A stretch of 46,226 nt of DNA from Arenicellales bacterium (GTDB taxonomy: Bacteria > Pseudomonadota > Gammaproteobacteria > Arenicellales > JAANXG01): positions 1-46,226 of the forward strand of contig JASJAT010000047.1 of NCBI GenBank assembly GCA_030066885.1. Reading direction: 5' to 3'. The position numbers were made by a program, and so were the translations under genes. Below the pieces are notes generated by a model that did not search any database, was not told where the DNA came from, and was given only the letters and a program-made list of their open reading frames with translations. This document shows, piece by piece, positions 1-8,336 of the stretch. Within the stretch, counting starts at the first letter, position 1; every line of letters begins with the position of its first letter.

Positions 1-338
1 GGGACCAGTATTGGAGAAATGGTAATGGTGTAATACCAGGGTCGGACACGTTCCCTAACTTGGGTGAGCATTAGTGCGCCCCCCAAACCCATAGGAACCG
101 CTAAGCAGACCACGCCCAATCCGATGAACACGCTGTTTCGCAAACCCTCGATCAGCTTCTGGTCTCTGGTCAGAAACTCAAACCATTCGACAGAGAAGCA
201 TTCCCACGGGGTGATCCTTGGAAAGGATGAACTGTTGAATGCAGTCAGGGTCATGATGATCAACGGCCCGAACAGATAGGCGAAGAATCCAAGTACAAAA
301 AAGATGGCGAAGAACTTGCGGATATGATCCGAGGTCAT
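1..338 (-). CDS. ABC transporter permease, PotC-like (partial, C-terminus beyond window)
   Basis: Inner-membrane permease of a spermidine/putrescine-type ABC importer. Reading the minus strand from the ATG at 338 gives an open frame to the window edge (112 codons), beginning MTSDHIRKFFAIFF. It has a first membrane segment at about residues 8-34, then a TAFNSS...P..TPWECFSVEWF stretch typical of PotC/PotI N-termini, and a second hydrophobic segment at about 70-90. The start overlaps the stop of the upstream permease gene as ATGA, which implies translational coupling. It is last in the visible operon binding protein - ATPase - permease - permease. The conserved EAA loop would lie outside the window. 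The substrate is not determined. Confidence 0.88.
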   Translation of the reverse strand, partial: MTSDHIRKFFAIFFVLGFFAYLFGPLIIMTLTAFNSSSFPRITPWECFSVEWFEFLTRDQKLIEGLRNSVFIGLGVVCLAVPMGLGGALMLTQVRERVRPWYYTITISPILV

Positions 339-1258
339 CGTGCTATTTCACCCAGCTTGACCTTGAAGATCTTCATCATGCACAGCACAAAAATGATGCA
401 AGTCGCCAATAGAATAATTGCGTAAGCGGATCCGCGAGCCCAGTTTCCGGCTTGATTGAAGGCCTGATAAATAATCTGTGTAAACCACAGGCTACTTGGA
501 CCCCCCAGAATCTGCGGTGCGGCCAAAGCACCAGCGGTGAGCATAAACACCATGGTACAACCGGAGGTGATGCCTGGTTTGGCGTGGGGAATGACAACAC
601 GCCAATGAATACGCCACCAGGGTGACCCGAGATCTCGCGCGGCTTCGATTTGGTTTTTATCCAGGCTCTCTACCGCATTGTAAATGGGAAAGATCATCAG
701 CAGGATGTAGGCGTAAGACAATCCGGAATAGAGCGCCACACTGTTGCGAATAAAATCGAACGGTTGATCCAGGATGCCTACCGCAATCAGGAAATTGTTG
801 ATGATTCCGGTGGAGCCAAACATGATCTTGAAGGCAAAAGCCCGCAGTAACTCATTCACCCAAAAAGGCACAATCAATGCCATTACCATCAAGCGGGCCC
901 AACCCCCGGTAGCGACGTGGGCTAAGTAGTAAGCCACCGGATAACAGAGCGCGAGATCAATGAGGGTGACCAGAATAGCGGTGAGAATGGTGCGCCCAAA
1001 CACGGATAGATCAACAAAATTATAGGAATCAGTACTTTGCGCACTGCCGTAGACCATGTATTGATAGTGTTCCAGGGTATAACCATGGGCTTCCGTTCCC
1101 CATAGCGGCGGCGGAACATTGGTACGAAAAGAGAAGTCCAGCATGAAAATCTGCGGCATGATAATCATCAGCAGCATCCAACACGCCACCGATATCAACA
1201 GATAGAGCGCTAACGCGGTTCCGTTGCGCCTGAAGAAATCTTGCCAATAAGCGACCAT
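335..1258 (-). CDS. ABC transporter permease, PotB-like
   Basis: First permease of the PotABCD-type importer; it should pair with the PotC-like permease downstream and the ATPase upstream in the inner membrane. 307 residues, close to the usual PotB length. Membrane segments lie near residues 14-40, 88-115, 122-150, 175-195, 232-255 and 280-300. The cytoplasmic EAA loop is at about 205-230 (EAARDLGSPWWRIHWRVVIP), with the invariant G at 211 that docks on the ATPase. Only 18 bases separate it from the ATPase gene, and its stop overlaps the next start. An identity as a polyamine permease is family inference; related systems carry other amines. Confidence 0.9.
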   Translation of the reverse strand: MVAYWQDFFRRNGTALALYLLISVACWMLLMIIMPQIFMLDFSFRTNVPPPLWGTEAHGYTLEHYQYMVYGSAQSTDSYNFVDLSVFGRTILTAILVTLIDLALCYPVAYYLAHVATGGWARLMVMALIVPFWVNELLRAFAFKIMFGSTGIINNFLIAVGILDQPFDFIRNSVALYSGLSYAYILLMIFPIYNAVESLDKNQIEAARDLGSPWWRIHWRVVIPHAKPGITSGCTMVFMLTAGALAAPQILGGPSSLWFTQIIYQAFNQAGNWARGSAYAIILLATCIIFVLCMMKIFKVKLGEIAR

Positions 1259-1276
1259 ACGAGAACTTTCCTACGC

Positions 1277-2380
1277 TTACTCCGCTGCCAACTCTCCGAC
1301 CGGAGTGGCGATAGCCCTATCCGCGCTGAAGCCAAGATCAACTTGATCTCCCACGTTGTGCCCGAAAGCAGCGCCATCATTGACCGAAGACAATTTGACC
1401 GAACGATCACTCCCTACCACATCGAAGAAAACCTGCCAGAAGCTACCTTCAAACTCCTGTTGCTTAATCTTTGCCTTTACGCGGTTATCGACCTCGGAAC
1501 CGTTTATGAATTTCAAAGACTCCGGGCGGATGAAGACAAAAGCCTCATCACCGCGACTCAATGTATCGCCTTTACCCTTAGCTCTGCGTGCACGCAACGC
1601 GCCGGAGGGCGTGTCGACCACGGCGTAATCCTCTGCAAGCTCCGAGACCTTACCCTTGAATAGGTTATTTTCGCCTACAAACGATGCGACAAAAGCAGTT
1701 TCGGGATGATCGTATATGGTATTACCATCGGCGACCTGTTGAATTACGCCCTGACTCATAACTGCGACGTGGTCTGACATGGTCAGCGCTTCCCCCTGGT
1801 CATGTGTTATGTAGATAAAGGTGATGCCGACCCTTTGCTGAATCGCGCGTAACTCGGTACGCATGTGCTGACGCAACTTGAGGTCTAACGCAGACAATGG
1901 TTCATCGAGCAACAATACGTCCGGCTCGGCCGCGAGGGCTCTGGCAATGGCCACGCGTTGCTTCTGACCGCCTGACAGCTCACTGACCATTTTTTCCCCT
2001 TGGTCCGGCAATGCGATCAGCTCGAGCAATTCTTCCGCCCTTTTTCGGCGCTCTTCTTTACCTACCCCTCTTACCTCTAGTGAAAAGGCAATGTTCTCCC
2101 AAACCGTCATAAGCGGAAACAAAGCGAGGTTCTGGAAAATGAGAGCAGTAGGTCTCTTATTCGGTCCAATACCGGCCATGTCCTGGCCACCGATAAGTAC
2201 CCGGCCTTCCGATGGTTCTGAAAACCCTGATACCGCGCGTAGCAAGGTTGTCTTGCCGCAGCCGGATGGCCCGAGAAAACTGAAAAATTCCCCTTCCTGA
2301 ATGTGGATGTTTACATCCCTGGCCGCGACAAAATCCCCAAAACGTATCCATACTTGATCGAGTTGGACGTCAGCGCTCAT
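1277..2380 (-). CDS. ABC transporter ATP-binding protein, PotA-like
   Basis: ATPase subunit that drives the PotABCD-type importer. Visible motifs: Walker A GPSGCGKT at 37-44, Q-loop Gln83, signature LSGGQ at 135-139, Walker B VLLLDE at 155-160, D-loop SALD and switch His193. After about residue 240 there is a C-terminal TOBE-like domain (VFIRPESLKF), as in PotA and other CUT1-like ATPases. 367 residues is normal for PotA. A GGAGG lies 10 bases before the ATG. It follows the binding-protein gene after a 137-base gap with two hairpins, so it may be expressed at a lower level than the binding protein. Confidence 0.92.
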   Translation of the reverse strand: MSADVQLDQVWIRFGDFVAARDVNIHIQEGEFFSFLGPSGCGKTTLLRAVSGFSEPSEGRVLIGGQDMAGIGPNKRPTALIFQNLALFPLMTVWENIAFSLEVRGVGKEERRKRAEELLELIALPDQGEKMVSELSGGQKQRVAIARALAAEPDVLLLDEPLSALDLKLRQHMRTELRAIQQRVGITFIYITHDQGEALTMSDHVAVMSQGVIQQVADGNTIYDHPETAFVASFVGENNLFKGKVSELAEDYAVVDTPSGALRARRAKGKGDTLSRGDEAFVFIRPESLKFINGSEVDNRVKAKIKQQEFEGSFWQVFFDVVGSDRSVKLSSVNDGAAFGHNVGDQVDLGFSADRAIATPVGELAAE

Positions 2381-2418
2381 TTTCAGTGCCCTCCATCAGA
2401 AAACCTGGATGGAAACAA

Positions 2419-2440
2419 CCCCTGCGGCTTCTGGCAGGGG
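2419..2440 (-). terminator. Hairpin between binding-protein and ATPase genes (second)
   Basis: CCCCTGC and GCAGGGG form a perfect 7-bp stem around an 8-base loop, 39 bases before the ATPase start. On the minus strand it is followed by TTGTTTCC, so the T-run is poor. It may act as an mRNA processing or stability hairpin rather than a terminator. Confidence 0.4.
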
Positions 2441-2478
2441 CCTTATTATTCTTTACTTCTACATTTTAAATAAAAGTT

Positions 2479-2502
2479 CGCCCCCGAGTCACCCCGGGGG
2501 CG
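2479..2502 (-). terminator. GC-rich hairpin 3' of the binding-protein gene (attenuator)
   Basis: CGCCCCCG and CGGGGGCG form an 8-bp stem with an 8-base loop, 15 bases after the binding-protein stop. On the minus strand it is followed by AACTTTTATTT. It is placed to terminate part of the transcripts before the ATPase and permease genes, a common way to make more binding protein than membrane complex. The regulatory role is inferred. Confidence 0.55.
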
Positions 2503-2517
2503 CTATCGATTTTGTTT

Positions 2518-3663
2518 TTAGGCGTTTACGAACTTGTTACGGTACTCAGTCCGCACGTCGGCATACCATTGAGGTTCTGCCGGCCAAGGGTTGAGATTGG
2601 CCAGAGCATCGCCCGGATAAGCTTCAGCAAAGTTCTTCTTGTAGTTCTCGTCGGCGTGCTTGTCCGCTCCTAGAACGGCTGAATTATAGCCATGGATATT
2701 AATGGACTTGCCTGCGACATCCGGTTGGAATGTATAGTCCATCAACGCGTAGGCTTCATCGACATTGGCCGCTGCCGCTGACATAGCGTAGCTGTCCACC
2801 CAAGCCATGGCTCCTTCCTTCGGCGCCTGATAGGTTACCGGCTCACCAGCGGACTTCATGGCCAGTACCGGACCATCCCAGGTCTGCCCGACCACAACAC
2901 CGTCATTTAAGAAACCATTTTTCTGGCTATCGGTGTCGTTCCAGAACAGTTTTATTTGCGATTTATTGGCGATACAGAAATCAGTTATCTTCTGCCAGAT
3001 CGGACGCATGGCCTCTTCGCTGCTATAAGCTTTCCATACATCACCCGGCTCCAATTCACCGATGGTCTCCATAAAAAGGCCGGCGCCTAACATGCCGCTG
3101 TGTGGACGAATCATGGCCTTGCCTTCTACCTCCTTGTCCCATATGTTGCCGTAGCTAGGAATACCTCCTGGAGGACTGTACTGGTCGGTACGCCAACCGA
3201 TAGCTTCTGTACCCCAGATAAAAGGTAGCCAGTGCGAGCCTTTACCACCGAAATTCCACTCGGTATCGCCCACCTTCAACATGGCGGGATTGAGGTTACC
3301 AAGATTCTTAAGGCGGCTGTAATCTATAGGTTGTAAAAGATTTAACGGGGCCCATTGACCAGAACGGACGTTGGTGGGACTACAAAGATCCACACCGGCG
3401 CCCTTGGTTGCCTTCATCTGATTGATCAGCTCTTCGTTAGAACCCAGTTCTTTGTAGTTCACCTGGATTCCTGTTTTGGCTTTGAAATCCTCGATGACTG
3501 GGGCAGGGATGTAGTCAGTCCACATGGTGACATTCACTTCACCGGACGACGCGAGTACCTTAGGACTTACCACCCAAGGTCCAACCGATGCGGCCGTCCC
3601 GGCTACGGCTGATGTCTTGAGAAATTTACGTCGTGATTGCGACGGAGTTTTAGGCTTGCTCAT
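2518..3663 (-). CDS. Periplasmic substrate-binding protein, PotD-like, Tat-exported
   Basis: Captures the substrate in the periplasm for the PotABC-like complex. The N-terminus has a twin-arginine signal (SRRKFLK at 10-16, then a hydrophobic stretch and probable cleavage near VLASSG, about 36-41), so it should be exported folded. The mature part shows the PotD pattern: MWTDYIPAPVIEDF, TGIQVNYKELGSNEEL, FIWGTEAIGW, LFWNDTDSQKNGFL and QTWDGPVLAM. 381 residues is slightly long for PotD because of the Tat leader. GGAGGAG lies 9 bases before the ATG. It is divergent from the HAD gene across 275 bases. Polyamine specificity is likely but unproven; other amines or amino acids are possible. Confidence 0.88.
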   Translation of the reverse strand: MSKPKTPSQSRRKFLKTSAVAGTAASVGPWVVSPKVLASSGEVNVTMWTDYIPAPVIEDFKAKTGIQVNYKELGSNEELINQMKATKGAGVDLCSPTNVRSGQWAPLNLLQPIDYSRLKNLGNLNPAMLKVGDTEWNFGGKGSHWLPFIWGTEAIGWRTDQYSPPGGIPSYGNIWDKEVEGKAMIRPHSGMLGAGLFMETIGELEPGDVWKAYSSEEAMRPIWQKITDFCIANKSQIKLFWNDTDSQKNGFLNDGVVVGQTWDGPVLAMKSAGEPVTYQAPKEGAMAWVDSYAMSAAAANVDEAYALMDYTFQPDVAGKSINIHGYNSAVLGADKHADENYKKNFAEAYPGDALANLNPWPAEPQWYADVRTEYRNKFVNA

Positions 3664-3938
3664 TACTGCAGTCTCCTCCTTCTAGTTAGATGTGCCCAAG
3701 CTAAATAACCGACTGAATGTGTCAGGATTATTTCACAAGGCTAAACATTTATCGTGTACGCAGCCGCGGCCACGTAGCATAACTGCGTAACATAATCCAA
3801 AACACCTGCTCTAAGCTACCTAAAATTTACCCAAACGGGTCAAATTGGTGTCTATATTGCCCATACCGAGGTACCGCGCCCGCTCTACCCGCTTAACCTA
3901 ATTGTCAAGGTAGTACTTGATATGCTGGAATCCGGTTA

Positions 3939-4697
3939 ATGACAATCAGAGCCATAACCTTTGATCTTTGGGATACTTTAGTCGACGACGATTCGGACGA
4001 ACCGATCCGTGCTGCGAAGGGCCTGCGCCCAAAGAAAGACGAACGCAGGTACCAAATTTGGGAAGCTTTGAATGCGATCGAGCCCATCGACTACGAGCGT
4101 GTAGCACTTGCTTACGATACCGCAGAAGCGGGTTTTAACGTGGTGTGGAAGGAATGCCATATTAACTGGACAGTGGAGCAACGCATACGGGTTGTCTTGA
4201 CGGGACTGAATCGACAGGTTTCCACTGAGACTTTCGAAAAGCTAGTGCACGGCCATGCCAGCATGGAAGTGGATATTTCACCACTACCCGTAGACGGGAT
4301 TGCGGAGGCGCTAGAGGATTTGTCCACGCGCTACAAATTGTGTGTGGTATCGGACTCAATCGTAACCCCGGGCGTTGGATTGCGTGAAATCCTGGACAAG
4401 CATGGCCTGAAAAAATATTTTTCGGGATTCGCCTTTTCTGATGAAGTGGGACGTTCCAAACCACATGCGTCCATGTTCGAATCGGCCAGCCGGCAATTGG
4501 GTGTGGCACTCAACGAAATTGTCCATGTAGGCGATCGTGACCATAATGACGTCAAGGGTCCACACGCGATTGGCGCTAAAGCCATACTATTCACGGCAAC
4601 CCGACCGGATGATCGTGACATCACAACTGCAGATGCGATTTGTGAGACGCATCATGAGCTTCCGGCTGTTGTAGATCGCCTTGCAGCCGCCGATTGA
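3939..4697 (+). CDS. HAD-superfamily hydrolase-like protein
   Basis: Cytoplasmic HAD-fold protein of 252 residues with a helical cap between about 15 and 125. Motif I is FDLWDTL with nucleophile Asp9. The residue two positions later, normally Asp in HAD phosphatases, is Trp11, and an Asp follows at 12. Motif II is VVSDS (Ser138), motif III Lys174 in GRSKPHASMF, and motif IV VGDRDHND (Asp199, Asp204). The missing second Asp resembles haloacid dehalogenase-type members, so simple phosphatase activity is uncertain. It does not show the PhnX phosphonatase start (FDWAGT), so it should not be read as the phnX partner of phnW. Its stop overlaps the next start. Confidence 0.82.
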   Translation: MTIRAITFDLWDTLVDDDSDEPIRAAKGLRPKKDERRYQIWEALNAIEPIDYERVALAYDTAEAGFNVVWKECHINWTVEQRIRVVLTGLNRQVSTETFEKLVHGHASMEVDISPLPVDGIAEALEDLSTRYKLCVVSDSIVTPGVGLREILDKHGLKKYFSGFAFSDEVGRSKPHASMFESASRQLGVALNEIVHVGDRDHNDVKGPHAIGAKAILFTATRPDDRDITTADAICETHHELPAVVDRLAAAD

Positions 4698-5554
4698 GCT
4701 TGGCTAATACTCCACAGTTTCTTGTCCTAGACGGATACTCAAAAGCGGGACGGGAGGATCTCGAAGCAGGCGGTGCAACCACCGCAGGTGAGTTATATCG
4801 CCAGATGCTGCAGAGCTGTTGTCCAGGTGCCGGGGTGGACTTGTTATACCCTGCGGATGCGGGGGCCAAACTTCCCAAGGGGGCTTCTTTAGAACAATAT
4901 GATGGTATTGCCTGGACGGGTTCCAGCTTAACTGTCTACCACGACACCGATGAAGTAAGACAGCAGATTGAGTTTGCTCGTGCTTCATTCAAAGCCAAGA
5001 TTCCAAGTTTCGGCTCCTGTTGGGCTGCCCAGATAGCGGTCGTCGCTGCAGGTGGATATTGCCAGGCGCACCCATGGGGGCGGGAGATGGGCATCGCCAG
5101 GAAAATTACACTTACCGTTGAGGGCGTGGGCCACCCGATGTATCGCGGCAAGAAGAGGGTCTTCGACGGGTTTATCAGCCACGACGATGAAATAACTCAC
5201 ATGCCTCCCGGGGGTGTGGTGCTGGCCGGAAATGACTTTACCTGGGCCCAAGCTGTAGCGGTTACCCACCACGGTGGTCGATTCTGGGCAGTGCAGTATC
5301 ACCCCGAGTACGATTTACATGAACTGGCGAGACTATGTTTTTGCCGTAAACAAAAACTTATGGACAAGGGGTTTTTTCAAAGTTTGGACGAAGCTCAGCG
5401 CTATGTAGACCTATTGGAAACGTTACACCGGGACCCCACACGCAAGGACATAGCGTGGTTACTCGGTATTGACGACGATGTTATGAATCCGGATATCCGA
5501 CAAGCCGAGGTACGCAACTGGATAGAGTTGTTAGTACTCCCCAACATGAGATGA
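4694..5554 (+). CDS. Class I glutamine amidotransferase-like protein
   Basis: Single-domain class I glutamine amidotransferase fold, 286 residues. The catalytic triad is visible: nucleophile Cys109 in FGSCWAAQ, and His203 and Glu205 in VQYHPEYD. A C-terminal helical extension (about 215-286) follows the core. There is no synthetase domain, so it either supplies ammonia to a partner or hydrolyses a gamma-glutamyl amide, as PuuD does in polyamine breakdown; the nearby polyamine-type importer makes the second idea attractive but unproven. The start is TTG at 4694, overlapping the upstream stop as TTGA; a second in-frame TTG lies at 4700. Probably co-transcribed with the HAD and NUDIX genes. Confidence 0.8.
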   Translation: MSLANTPQFLVLDGYSKAGREDLEAGGATTAGELYRQMLQSCCPGAGVDLLYPADAGAKLPKGASLEQYDGIAWTGSSLTVYHDTDEVRQQIEFARASFKAKIPSFGSCWAAQIAVVAAGGYCQAHPWGREMGIARKITLTVEGVGHPMYRGKKRVFDGFISHDDEITHMPPGGVVLAGNDFTWAQAVAVTHHGGRFWAVQYHPEYDLHELARLCFCRKQKLMDKGFFQSLDEAQRYVDLLETLHRDPTRKDIAWLLGIDDDVMNPDIRQAEVRNWIELLVLPNMR

Positions 5555-5609
5555 GAGTGGCTTGCAACGGGTGGCGAATAACTAGCAACAAATCCCAAAA
5601 ACAATAAAT

Positions 5610-6119
5610 GTGGGTGCTGCAAACGAAATAGTGTCGATTGTCGATGAGTCTGACAATATTGTTGGACAAGAGCCCCGTCACGTGATGCGGGCACAGGGTC
5701 TGCTGCATCGAGTGACATACATTTTTGTCTTTAATACAAATGGAGAACTGCTCGTACAAAAACGAACGTATGACAAGGATCTATATCCAGGATATTACGA
5801 TCTCGCTGCCGGTGGTGTGGTTTGTGTCGGTGAGAGCTACGAGCAATCCGCGCTCAGAGAGGCCCGGGAAGAGCTGGGTATCGAAAACACGCCGCTAGAA
5901 TTCCATTTTAAGTTTTTCTTCAATCAGGAGGGTAATAGATGTTGGGGCAAAGTTTTTTCTTGCGTTCACGATGGCCCCTTCATATTGCAAGAGGAAGAGG
6001 TCGAAAGCGGCGAGTTTATGTCAATCGATAGGATAACCGACGGTGACATCGGTCCTATTACACCGGATACCAGGGCCGTGTTTGAACGTTATATTAAAGA
6101 TACAAAGATTAAACTTTGA
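5610..6119 (+). CDS. NUDIX hydrolase, YfcD-like
   Basis: Hydrolyses a nucleoside-diphosphate-X type substrate. The full Nudix box is at residues 69-91 (GVVCVGE...REAREELGI) and carries the Mg-binding Glu residues 87 and 88. The overall pattern (VDESDNIVGQEPRHVMRAQGLLHR, VQKRTYDKDLYPGYYDLAAGG) matches the YfcD group related to isopentenyl-diphosphate isomerase. 169 residues is normal. The start is GTG at 5610; the ATG two bases earlier is in another frame. It lies 55 bases after the amidotransferase gene and ends 3 bases before a palindromic repeat that may terminate transcription. Confidence 0.88.
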   Translation: MGAANEIVSIVDESDNIVGQEPRHVMRAQGLLHRVTYIFVFNTNGELLVQKRTYDKDLYPGYYDLAAGGVVCVGESYEQSALREAREELGIENTPLEFHFKFFFNQEGNRCWGKVFSCVHDGPFILQEEEVESGEFMSIDRITDGDIGPITPDTRAVFERYIKDTKIKL

Positions 6120-6122
6120 AAA

Positions 6123-6206
6123 CCGGGGACAGTTTACTTTTTGATCTGTGTTCCCTCGTCTCAGGCACATTTAGTTTCAGGAAGATTAAAAAGTAAACTG
6201 TCCCCC
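6123..6206. repeat. Palindromic element copy A (GGGGACAGT family)
   Basis: Left arm 6123-6142 begins CCGGGGACAGTTTACTTTTT; the right arm 6188-6206 is its near-perfect inverse. The 45-base centre is unrelated to the centres of the other copies (11668, 37096, 42217). The right arm encodes the last codons of the LysR gene, and the element sits between two convergent genes. On the minus strand it is followed by TTTTC, so it could serve as that gene's terminator. Confidence 0.85.
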
Positions 6207-7064
6207 AAGCAAATCAAAGAATGCCTTGACCACCCGCATTTCCCGGCGCTCCTGCAAACACGCCACGTACTCAACGTCTTCCAAGTCAGCGTCACTGACA
6301 GTCAAGGCATGTAAGCGGTTGTCATAACCGAATTCACTTTCTGATACAACGCCGACCCCCAAACCTGCCGCCACCGCTTCACGCACGCCTTCACGACTCC
6401 CTATCTCCATAACATCGTTGAGGGGAATGTTCATCTTTTCCATTGCATCGACAAACAAGGCTCGTGTATTGGAACCGGCTTCCCGCAACACTAAGCGCTC
6501 ATTCTCCAACTCCTTTAAAGAGATGCTCTTACGCTTGGCCCAAGCATGGGATTGGTTAACGAAGACAACCAATCGGCCCGGCGTCAACGGCATGGCTGAG
6601 ATACGCGGGTCGTCGCTGGGTATGTTAGGTAATACAGCGATGTCGCACTTGCTCGAAACCAACGATTTCAACAGCTGATTCGAGTTTCCAAAGGAAATGG
6701 CAACGTGTATACCCGGATAGCGGTCTTGAAACGTAGCCAATATGGGAATGATGTGATAAGGCGAGTCCGCTCCAACTCGCAGTTGACCGGTGAGTAATTC
6801 TCGGGCAGAGATGAGTAGCTCTTCGGCTTCCATTTCTATCTTGAACAGCCGCTGAGTGACATCGAGCACGGATCGACCGAATTCCGTTAGCTCGATACCA
6901 CGACCCCTTCGCTCAAACAATTTAACACTGTAGCGTTGCTCAAGTTCTTTAACGTGCGCGGATAGAGTCGGTTGCGAGACGTGCAGCACTTCGGCTGCCC
7001 GGGTGTAACTCCCGTGGGTAGCTACTGCGTTGAATGCACGCAGGTGCGCATGATTAATTGACAT
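6186..7064 (-). CDS. LysR-type transcriptional regulator beside phnW
   Basis: DNA-binding regulator, 292 residues. The N-terminal winged helix-turn-helix covers about residues 4-62 (SYTRAAEVLHVSQPTLSAH at 19-37). The effector-binding LysR substrate domain covers about 90-285 (GQLRVGADSPYHIIPIL, REAVAAGLGVGVVSE). It is divergent from phnW with a 94-base shared region, the usual LysR arrangement, so control of phnW in response to 2-aminoethylphosphonate or a relative is likely. The last six residues (GGQFTF) and the stop come from the arm of a palindromic repeat, so the original C-terminus appears to have been replaced, probably without loss of function. Confidence 0.9.
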   Translation of the reverse strand: MSINHAHLRAFNAVATHGSYTRAAEVLHVSQPTLSAHVKELEQRYSVKLFERRGRGIELTEFGRSVLDVTQRLFKIEMEAEELLISARELLTGQLRVGADSPYHIIPILATFQDRYPGIHVAISFGNSNQLLKSLVSSKCDIAVLPNIPSDDPRISAMPLTPGRLVVFVNQSHAWAKRKSISLKELENERLVLREAGSNTRALFVDAMEKMNIPLNDVMEIGSREGVREAVAAGLGVGVVSESEFGYDNRLHALTVSDADLEDVEYVACLQERREMRVVKAFFDLLGGQFTF

Positions 7065-7093
7065 TCCCTATATATTTCATAACTACTATCGAT

Positions 7094-7123
7094 TTGCTTT
7101 ATGCTAAGTAACACCTGTATAAA
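7094..7123 (+). promoter_or_regulatory. Candidate phnW promoter
   Basis: TTGCTT at 7094-7099 and TATAAA at 7118-7123 are separated by 18 bases and lie about 35 bases before the phnW start, in the region shared with the divergent LysR gene. The weak -35 fits an activator-dependent promoter. Overlapping ATAA/TTAT half-sites nearby could be LysR contacts, but they are imperfect. Confidence 0.4.
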
Positions 7124-7158
7124 TTTCAACAACTTATCTTGTCGACGGAGGACTATCC

Positions 7159-8298
7159 GTGACCCATCCCCCGGTCCCAACCCAATCGAATCCGGTAGCG
7201 TCGCCGACGGGTGATCCGTGGCTTTTAACACCCGGCCCGCTCACTACATCACCTACCGTCAAACAGGCCATGTTGCACGACTATGGCTCCCGTGACCGGA
7301 CCTTCATCGAGATCAATGCAAAGGTCCGACAAAGGCTTGTGGCCATCGTAGATGGCCAAGATTCTCACGTATGCGTACCGTTACAAGGCAGTGGAACGTT
7401 TGTTGTGGAGGCTATGGTCGGCACTTTCGTGCCTCCGGACGGTAAGTTACTTATCTTGGTTAATGGGGCCTATGGCCATCGTATCGCCAAGATCTGTAAG
7501 TACATCGGACGCCATCACATCATTCAGGAGACTGCGGAGGATACTCCGGTAAATGTGCAACAACTGGACAAAAGGCTTGGTGAGGACACTGATATTAGTC
7601 ACGTCGCTGTAATCCATTGTGAAACAACTTCCGGCATTCTTAATCCCCTTGCAGAAGTAGCGGATGTCGTGGCTAGACATGGGCGCAGCCTGCTTATTGA
7701 CGCAATGAGTGCGTTCGGTGCGATTCCTTTGTCCACGCATGAGATAAAGTTTGATGCGGTGGTAGCATCCAGTAATAAATGCTTGGAGGGATCGCCGGGT
7801 ATGGGATTTTGTATCGCCAACAGAACCGCGTTGAAAGCTACCCAAGGCAACTCACCATCGTTATGCCTGGACCTCTACGATCAATGGGTATCCATGGAGA
7901 GCAACGGCCAATGGCGATTTACCCCTCCCACCCACGCGATTCTGGCTTTCAACCAAGCCTTGGACGAATTTGAGCAAGAGGGTGGAGTGGAAGGGCGCGG
8001 GCGACGCTACCTTGAAAACTGCCGTATCCTGATCGAGGGTATGCGGCGTATGGGTTTTCGTACGTTACTCCCTGACGAATTACAAGCGCCTATCATCGTC
8101 ACTTTCCATATGCCCGAAGATCCAAAGTTCGACTTCAACCGCTTCTATGATCGCTTGAGCAGCCAAGGTTACGTTATCTATCCCGGCAAACTCACTGTTG
8201 CTGAAAGTTTTCGTATCGGTTGTATCGGCAGGCTGGGAGCCCAAGAAATACGCGGGGCATTGGCAGCGATCGAAAGCACAATGACCAGTTTGGAGTAA
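7159..8298 (+). CDS. phnW: 2-aminoethylphosphonate--pyruvate transaminase
   Basis: PLP enzyme that moves the amino group of 2-aminoethylphosphonate to pyruvate, giving phosphonoacetaldehyde and alanine; first step of phosphonate use in the cytoplasm. The N-terminal signature DPWLLTPGPLTTSPTVKQAM followed by GSRD is characteristic of PhnW. The PLP lysine is Lys207 in ASSNKCLEGSPG, and the cofactor Asp lies in LLIDAMSAFGA. 379 residues is close to the family norm. The start is GTG at 7159 with GGAGGA 6 bases upstream. The next genes are phosphate-related (DUF47 and PiT). No recognisable phnX is in the window, so the fate of phosphonoacetaldehyde is open. Confidence 0.93.
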   Translation: MTHPPVPTQSNPVASPTGDPWLLTPGPLTTSPTVKQAMLHDYGSRDRTFIEINAKVRQRLVAIVDGQDSHVCVPLQGSGTFVVEAMVGTFVPPDGKLLILVNGAYGHRIAKICKYIGRHHIIQETAEDTPVNVQQLDKRLGEDTDISHVAVIHCETTSGILNPLAEVADVVARHGRSLLIDAMSAFGAIPLSTHEIKFDAVVASSNKCLEGSPGMGFCIANRTALKATQGNSPSLCLDLYDQWVSMESNGQWRFTPPTHAILAFNQALDEFEQEGGVEGRGRRYLENCRILIEGMRRMGFRTLLPDELQAPIIVTFHMPEDPKFDFNRFYDRLSSQGYVIYPGKLTVAESFRIGCIGRLGAQEIRGALAAIESTMTSLE

Positions 8299-8336
8299 AT
8301 ATGAAGTACACACGTTGCAAGTAGGATAGAGCCTGC

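Noticed and set aside
1241-1663. A 140-codon plus-strand frame opposite the ATPase gene
   Set aside because: Entirely antisense to a clear PotA-like protein, with no domain or start signal.
4162-4509. A 115-codon minus-strand frame opposite the HAD gene
   Set aside because: Shadow of the HAD coding strand; its composition is unlike a folded protein.
3939-4697. HAD gene as phosphonoacetaldehyde hydrolase (phnX) partner of phnW
   Set aside because: Motif I is FDLWDTL rather than the PhnX-type FDWAGT, and it is 2.5 kb from phnW in another gene group.
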